DNA from: Trichocoleus sp.
GTDB taxonomy: Bacteria > Cyanobacteriota > Cyanobacteriia > Elainellales > Elainellaceae
DNA: 64,000 nucleotides
NCBI GenBank assembly: GCA_036702865.1
Contig: DATNQD010000071.1
Location: 62,001-126,000 of the forward strand
Direction: 5' to 3'
Both the position numbers and the translations under genes were made by a program. Of the stretch, positions 59,249 through 64,000 are shown one piece after another. The notes under the pieces were generated by a model, which made no database searches, had not been told where the DNA came from, and saw nothing but the letters and a program-made list of their open reading frames with translations. Each line of letters starts with the position of its first letter. Positions within the stretch are counted from its first letter, which is position 1.

Positions 59249-61627
59249 TTAGCGACTGGAGTTCTTGGATTCATAGGGCTGGAAGGTTTGTAATGCGACT
59301 GCCTTAATGATAGGCAGTGGAACTTCATAGAAGTAGTTACGCTGAAACTGTTCTTCTTGAACCACCCACAAAAACTGCTGGATTGACTGATTGGGGTCAT
59401 TGTCAGTCCCGATCGGGTCTGGTTCATGCCATTGCACCTGAAAGCCCTGCTCAGAACTGGTGACTGTGAATCCCAGCTGCTTGAGCGCCAGAAAACCTGC
59501 CTGCAAGGGACGATCGCCAACTCCCAACCGCTCAATGAACTGAAGGCGGGTTGCCTTTTTTTGGGTACGGCTCAAATATTTAGCAATACCGACTAGCGTT
59601 TGCCAAATCTCGATCGGCGGTTCCAGGGGAGGAGCTTGATACGCCAGAATCAGGGGTTGCTGAGTCCGTCTTGCTCGCCGAAACCAGAACTGTAGCTCAT
59701 CCCAATTGCTGGGGCAGGCTGTTATTTGCAGCACTTCCGGATTGGGTACAGCGGTTTGAGTTGGATCTGTTTTGCGCCAGTCAACCAACCATTGCAAATC
59801 AGGCAGGCTAGAAATTAGGCTATCTTGAGCCGTTGGACGAAGCGCAATTAACCGAATCTCATAGCGTTTTTTATAGGCGTTGAAGTCCAATTCAACGACC
59901 GCGTCACACGGCCCTACCGGAATTTCATCTTTGTAATGATCCCACCAAATACCTGGAAATCCTTGCTCAACAGTTTCATCCCAGATTTCAAACTCAGTTT
60001 TGATATATTTGACCTTTCGCCCTCGCCAGTCTTGAATGTTTTGATTGCGAACGTTGCGAAACCAGCAGTTTTGAATCAAGAGTTTTGGAGTTGGGTTGCC
60101 CATGCCATAAGGCTCTAATAGCTTCAACTCACGAAACAAATCCTTGCCCAATGCTGCGACAGTGACAGTTAAATCTGCCTGAATCAAAGGGCGTGCCAGA
60201 ATGCTTTCCTGCTGCCTCAAGCAACGGTTCAGAGCTTCCGTAAACAGAGGCAAATTCTCGATCGGCAAGCTCAGCCCTGCGGCAAGCGGATGTCCTCCAA
60301 ATCGGTGCAGCAAATGCGATTGGCTTTGAAATAGTTGATAGAGATCGATCGTCCCATAGGAGCGGGCAGAACCACGCGCCAAATTTTTTTGCTCTGGGAT
60401 AGTTTCCCCAGCTTGTGTTTCTAAGTTCTCTCGATCGGTAGTCAACAAAATTGTTGGACGACCATACTCTTGAGCAATCTGACCTGCCACTAACCCTAAA
60501 ACGCCGACTGACCACTGCGGATCAGCCAAAACAATGATGCTAGTTGTCGATAAATCTAGCTGGCTTAACTGGCTACGCACTTGTTGCACCATGTCTTTTT
60601 GCAAGGCTTTACGGCGCGTGTTGGCAAGCTCGGTATCCTGGGCAAGTTGGGTGCAGCGATCGATATCCTGACTCGTCAGCAGCTCGACACAAAAGCGGGC
60701 ATCGCCATGAATCCGGCTGATCGCATTGATTCGTGGACCCAACCCAAACGAAATATCCGTCGGACGATCGCCATTGCGCTGACAGAGTTCTAACAATTTA
60801 GCAATACCCGGTCGAGAAGCCGTTGTCGGATTGCGGTGCTGCTGTAGTTGCTCAATGCCTCGCTGCGCTAAATAGCGGCAGTCTCCTGTCAGGCTGACCA
60901 AATCGGCAATTAAACCGATCGCGACCAGATCGAGTAAACCATTCAAAGGACGACTGGCAACATCAGGTAGGGTTTCATATAAAGCTTCAACCAACTTATA
61001 AGCGACTGCCACGCCCGACAAACTCGCCAGCGGATGTGAAGCAGGCAGAGTTCTGGGATTGAGAATTGCAGCAACAGGCGGACGAGATTCAGGTAGCGTA
61101 TGGTGATCGGTAATGATGACCTCAATATCCTGTTGTTGCGCGTAAGCCAGCTCGGTGAAATTCGTACTGCCCGTATCACAGGTAACAATGAGGTGATAGC
61201 CCTGAGCCATCAGCAGATCCATTCCGGCGATCGACAAGCCGTGGGATTCGGTCAGGCGGTTTGGAATGAAATAAGTCAGTTGCTCAGCGGGAAAGAACTG
61301 TCCTAAGCCCTCCCACAAAACCGCAGTTGCTGTAATACCATCGGCATCAAAATCCCCCCAAATGGCAACTTTCTCCTGATTCTCTCTCGCTTTGAGAAGG
61401 CGATCGACCGCTTGCTCCATTTCCTGCCCAAAAGCAAAGGGAGAGGTCGGTTGATAGCAATTGGGATTGAGAAAACCAGGTAGCTGAGCTGTATCTCTCA
61501 TGCCACGCTGCCAGAGCAGTTGTGCTGCATAGGAAGCAGGAATACCTGCTGCTTGCTCTACCGTTTGCACAAACCCCGCTGATAATTCAACGATCGGCTG
61601 GATCTGCCACTGAGGTTGTTCAGGCAT
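59249..61627 (-). CDS. recJ: Single-stranded-DNA-specific exonuclease RecJ (extended)
   Basis: RecJ degrades single-stranded DNA 5' to 3' in recombination and repair. The 792-residue protein has the DHH phosphoesterase motifs DFDADG (92-97), VTCDTG (Asp151), ITDHHTLPES (174-176) and GLGPRINAISR, and the DHHA1 motif RFGGHPLAAGLSL. An OB-like nucleic-acid-binding region follows. The length exceeds the usual 560-600 residues of E. coli RecJ; the extra C-terminal 200 residues (LQWLVDWRKTDPTQTAVPNP onward) form a cyanobacterial-type extension of unknown role. It converges with ileS, 22 bases apart. Confidence 0.93.
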   Translation of the reverse strand: MPEQPQWQIQPIVELSAGFVQTVEQAAGIPASYAAQLLWQRGMRDTAQLPGFLNPNCYQPTSPFAFGQEMEQAVDRLLKARENQEKVAIWGDFDADGITATAVLWEGLGQFFPAEQLTYFIPNRLTESHGLSIAGMDLLMAQGYHLIVTCDTGSTNFTELAYAQQQDIEVIITDHHTLPESRPPVAAILNPRTLPASHPLASLSGVAVAYKLVEALYETLPDVASRPLNGLLDLVAIGLIADLVSLTGDCRYLAQRGIEQLQQHRNPTTASRPGIAKLLELCQRNGDRPTDISFGLGPRINAISRIHGDARFCVELLTSQDIDRCTQLAQDTELANTRRKALQKDMVQQVRSQLSQLDLSTTSIIVLADPQWSVGVLGLVAGQIAQEYGRPTILLTTDRENLETQAGETIPEQKNLARGSARSYGTIDLYQLFQSQSHLLHRFGGHPLAAGLSLPIENLPLFTEALNRCLRQQESILARPLIQADLTVTVAALGKDLFRELKLLEPYGMGNPTPKLLIQNCWFRNVRNQNIQDWRGRKVKYIKTEFEIWDETVEQGFPGIWWDHYKDEIPVGPCDAVVELDFNAYKKRYEIRLIALRPTAQDSLISSLPDLQWLVDWRKTDPTQTAVPNPEVLQITACPSNWDELQFWFRRARRTQQPLILAYQAPPLEPPIEIWQTLVGIAKYLSRTQKKATRLQFIERLGVGDRPLQAGFLALKQLGFTVTSSEQGFQVQWHEPDPIGTDNDPNQSIQQFLWVVQEEQFQRNYFYEVPLPIIKAVALQTFQPYESKNSSR

Positions 61628-61915
61628 AAGCTAACGGTGCAGAGCAAATAACTCTCCTCATCCTAGTACGAGGGTACTGACTGGGTAAATGGCAAAGATG
61701 TACAACTTTACTTCGTTATTTTGCAGTTGAGCCACTCCCCTGATCAATTGCCGACCGATCGCCCAATGTATAGACGAATTTACGAGTACAACAGGCAAAA
61801 CTTGTTACAAAACTATCATGACCATGTCCAAAGCTACTGAATGGAGATGATATGAACTGAATGCCACAGGTCAGATGTCAATCCATTGCATCATTCCAGT
61901 TGGAAGGAGAAATTC

Positions 61916-62578
61916 ATGAGCTTCAGCAATATGCAGCCGCGATCGTTCAGTATTATTTTGGCTGCAATCATCACCACGACAGGTGGAGTATTGAACGCAA
62001 TCGCCCCCGCACAGGCACAGCAACTGCAAGAGCAAGGTTCACTTCAGCCGATGCAGCAGGCGCACAAATTTTCAGGTAAAGCAGGCGAGGCTGTGACAAT
62101 CTCCCTGGATAGCTCCGACTTCGACACTTACATGGTGCTGGTTGATCCAAGCGGCAAGGAAGTTGCCTCAAATGACGACTATGCCCGTACCATGAACTCA
62201 ACGATCGTCATTACACTGCCGCAGGACGGCGAATATCAAGTACTGGCGCGATCGTTCAGTGGTGCAGGTGGACAGTACAACGTCAACGTCAGACCAGCTA
62301 CAGCGTTTGATCAAGCCTACTGGAAGGGCGTCCAGCTTTACTCGCAAGGACAGTTTCAGGAAGCAGAAGTGTTACTAACCCAAGCGATCGAACTCGACCC
62401 TACTCAACCCGCTCCTTATCTTGATCGAGCAGAAGTTGCCTATGCTCAGGGCAACCTGTCATCCGTCATTGCCGACTACCAAAAAGCAGCCACTCTCTAC
62501 GAGCAAGCAGGCAACCAAAAAGCAGCGCAAGACATTCGAGCGCAGATTGGAACTTTGCAAGGACAGGCAACACCTTAA
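61916..62578 (+). CDS. Exported PPC-domain and TPR protein
   Basis: ATG 61916 (MSFSNMQPRSFSIIL) has GGAAGGAGA immediately upstream; the open frame begins at 61886. The 220-residue protein has a signal peptide (SIILAAIITTTGGVLNAIA, cleaved near APAQA), a PPC-like beta-sandwich (FSGKAGEAVTISLDSSDFDT, YQVLARSFSGAGGQYNVNV) and two TPR units (QLYSQGQFQEAEVLLTQAIE, PAPYLDRAEVAYAQGNLSSV). It is probably periplasmic and acts in protein interaction; no enzymatic domain is present. A strong hairpin follows at 62602. Confidence 0.83.
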   Translation: MSFSNMQPRSFSIILAAIITTTGGVLNAIAPAQAQQLQEQGSLQPMQQAHKFSGKAGEAVTISLDSSDFDTYMVLVDPSGKEVASNDDYARTMNSTIVITLPQDGEYQVLARSFSGAGGQYNVNVRPATAFDQAYWKGVQLYSQGQFQEAEVLLTQAIELDPTQPAPYLDRAEVAYAQGNLSSVIADYQKAATLYEQAGNQKAAQDIRAQIGTLQGQATP

Positions 62579-62589
62579 CCCATACCCCC

Positions 62590-62619
62590 AAAAAATAAAA
62601 GTCCCCCAATGTTGGGGGA
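62590..62619. terminator. Probable bidirectional terminator
   Basis: TCCCCCAA and TTGGGGGA form an 8-bp stem around a tight loop (62602-62619). The A-rich stretch on the left (62590-62600) reads as a T-run on the minus strand, so it would end the leftward acetyltransferase transcript well; on the plus strand, ATTT follows and gives a weaker signal for the PPC/TPR gene. Confidence 0.65.
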
Positions 62620-62737
62620 TTTGGGGTCGAGATAACAGCAAACCTTAAACAGAAAACTGCCACCTATCAGCTTTAAGCATAAGTTTTAGGCAGCATAGGA
62701 TTCGATCGGCTTAAACTCAACGATCGAACTCCACCCG

Positions 62738-63355
62738 TCACGCATTACCCTCTATAGGCTTCGACGGCAGAATTTTTGCTGGAATACCAACTGCTGTTTG
62801 TCCTGCTGGAATATCCTTCAGAACAACCGCGTTCGCGCCTACACTCGCATCATCGCCGATCGCCACATTCCCTAAAATCTTGGCTCCGGCCCCAACATTG
62901 ACGCGCTTTCCAAGCTTTGGAGCATCAAGAGGGCGATCGAGGTAGCGATTACCGAGCGTTACACCCTGACGAATGATACTGTCGTCGCCGATTTCGCTGT
63001 AGCCATGAATAATAATGCCGTTCTGATGTTCGATGACGACTCGCCGACCCAGCTTGACAGTGTAGGGTAAATCAATCCCGTAACCGTTACGAACTTTTCG
63101 GTAAAGCGCGCGGTAAAGGATGCTGAGTGGGGCGCGTAAGACCTTGGGCTGAACTGTCATCCGCCAAGCACCAAATCGGCAGATAGCAACTGCCCGAAAT
63201 CCGGGCTTTGTCCAGTCTCGCCCATGAGATTCCCAATCTTCTCGAATTTGTTGCCAGAGACTCAAGGCTGCGGTTGATGAGCCATCCTGACTAACGTTTG
63301 AGTGGGCAGTGGGCTGCTCCAATAAAGGGTTCGCTTGTGCTTTCAAAATATTCAA
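62738..63355 (-). CDS. Serine O-acetyltransferase-like hexapeptide acyltransferase (CysE/WcaB type)
   Basis: A 205-residue left-handed beta-helix protein. The C-terminal half carries hexapeptide repeats and CysE-like motifs: VIEHQNGIIIHGYSEIGDDS, RQGVTLGNR, GKRVNVGAGAKILGNVAIGD and DIPAGQTAVGIPAKI. The N-terminal SAT domain is short, so it resembles the WcaB/exopolysaccharide O-acetyltransferases more than biosynthetic CysE. Start is an unusual TTG at 63355, overlapping the upstream glycosyltransferase stop as TTGA, with GGAGG six bases before it. That implies translational coupling and a shared role in glycan synthesis. Confidence 0.85.
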   Translation of the reverse strand: MNILKAQANPLLEQPTAHSNVSQDGSSTAALSLWQQIREDWESHGRDWTKPGFRAVAICRFGAWRMTVQPKVLRAPLSILYRALYRKVRNGYGIDLPYTVKLGRRVVIEHQNGIIIHGYSEIGDDSIIRQGVTLGNRYLDRPLDAPKLGKRVNVGAGAKILGNVAIGDDASVGANAVVLKDIPAGQTAVGIPAKILPSKPIEGNA

Positions 63356-64000
63356 ATCTGTCCTCCTTTTAATAAGGCACTGTTCATCACGAAATCGGTC
63401 AGCAAGTAAGGAGGGTCAGTATCGGGCTTGCGCTGAACCGATCGCCGCAATCGCCAGAGGGCAAAACTGCTTGCCCAAACAATTTCAGTCAGAATGGTAT
63501 ACCACCAGCCATAGTTTTTAATGAAGAATCGCCGTCGGGAATCAAACCAGTAGGTTGGCCGACGCTGCGGCTGACGCTTGGTATCAGTGACGCCCGTACT
63601 CTGCCCAACATAGTGAACGACGCGGCTTGATGGCACATACCAGCAGCTCCATCCGCCTCGATTGACTGCCATGCAGAAGTCAACTTCTTCGTAATAAAGG
63701 AAGTAGTTTTCATCCATTAAGCCAACCGTCTCAAACACCGATCGCCGCACAATCATACTAGCGCCTGCAACCCATTCAACCTGGCAAGCTTCTTCAAGCG
63801 GGGGTAGGACTAGTTTCCAGCGATCGAGCAGCTGAGAAACAATTCCAAGCCTCAAGCCATCATCTAGTTCGCTGAATACAGTAGGAAATCGAAATGCTGA
63901 GCATTGTGGCGTTTCGTCAAGTTCTTCAAGGCGGCTACCCGCGATTCCAGCTTCCGGATGGTCATCCATAAATCTGACGAGGGCGGAGAGCGCATCAGGA
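63352..64000 (-). CDS. Family 2 glycosyltransferase, C-terminal part only
   Basis: The frame enters from the right edge and ends with TGA at 63352-63354; 216 codons are visible. It reads DALSALVRFMDDHPEAGIAG, then ACQVEWVAGASMIVRRSVFE and VGLMDENYFLYYEEVDFCMA, the acceptor-site ED/YYEEVD region of rhamnosyltransferase-like GT2 enzymes. YVPSSRVVHYVGQST and FDSRRRFFIKNYGWWYTILT end the fold, with a hydrophobic segment after it. It transfers a sugar from a nucleotide sugar in exopolysaccharide or O-antigen synthesis. It is translationally coupled to the downstream acetyltransferase; the rest of the cluster lies outside the window. Confidence 0.88.
   Translation of the reverse strand, partial: PDALSALVRFMDDHPEAGIAGSRLEELDETPQCSAFRFPTVFSELDDGLRLGIVSQLLDRWKLVLPPLEEACQVEWVAGASMIVRRSVFETVGLMDENYFLYYEEVDFCMAVNRGGWSCWYVPSSRVVHYVGQSTGVTDTKRQPQRRPTYWFDSRRRFFIKNYGWWYTILTEIVWASSFALWRLRRSVQRKPDTDPPYLLTDFVMNSALLKGGQI
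63362..63366 (-). promoter_or_regulatory. Ribosome binding site fixing the TTG start
   Basis: Minus-strand GGAGG inside the last codons of the glycosyltransferase gene lies 6 bases before TTG 63355. It supports a non-ATG start for the acetyltransferase; no in-frame ATG lies close. Confidence 0.7.

Overview
The window comes from the chromosome of an oxygenic cyanobacterium. The evidence is a PsbQ-type photosystem II lipoprotein, a solanesyl-type prenyl diphosphate synthase (plastoquinone side chain), a thylakoid-type NhaS3-like antiporter, the ksgA-ispE-DUF3082 gene order, and many copies of the HIP1 octamer GCGATCGC or its degenerate forms. Base composition looks close to 50% GC. I cannot name the genus; a Leptolyngbya-like filamentous form would fit, but that is a guess. 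There are no rRNA or tRNA genes, no CRISPR array and no complete insertion sequence.

Layout. (1) 1-13.9 kb: the N-terminal part of sepF, then a glycogen/trehalose block on the minus strand: treY, treZ, glgX/treX and a treS-maltokinase fusion, with malQ divergent on the plus strand. glgP lies separately at 48.5-51 kb. Together these enzymes debranch glycogen, convert linear glucans to trehalose (GlgX, TreY, TreZ), interconvert trehalose and maltose (TreS), and return maltose and glucans to glucose-1-P (MalQ, GlgP). (2) 14-18.8 kb: a peroxiredoxin-fold/2-oxoglutarate oxygenase fusion, a ClpC paralogue and a GNAT acetyltransferase. (3) 19-38.3 kb: cell-envelope and housekeeping genes, with several peptidoglycan genes (murQ, a PG-binding protein, pgeF, an M23 peptidase, murF, murI), plus an ABC exporter, thiO, psbQ, lepB, birA, rpsU, an FHA protein, a nitrilase and an antiporter. 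A decayed dihydroorotase (pyrC) remnant lies between lepB and pgeF. (4) 39.3-48.4 kb: solanesyl diphosphate synthase, a Gfo/Idh oxidoreductase, a SIMPL protein, a small AT-rich patch with an orphan gene and a probable TA-flanked MITE, ksgA-ispE-DUF3082, then cupin, ClC and a membrane protein. (5) 51.6-64 kb: three peptidases (YpfJ-like zinc protease, S53-like protease with RTX repeats, subtilisin), ileS, recJ, a PPC/TPR protein, and the end of a polysaccharide-type cluster (serine-acetyltransferase-like gene and a partial GT2 glycosyltransferase).

I see no unmistakable new defence or mobile system. The observations most worth checking are the Asp-to-Asn change in the maltokinase half of TreS-Mak, the Cys-less peroxiredoxin/dioxygenase fusion, the Glu-for-His S53-like RTX protease, the pyrC pseudogene, the MITE with its neighbouring inverted repeat, and two short unrecognised membrane-peptide ORFs. 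All statements come from reading the sequence; no database search was run.
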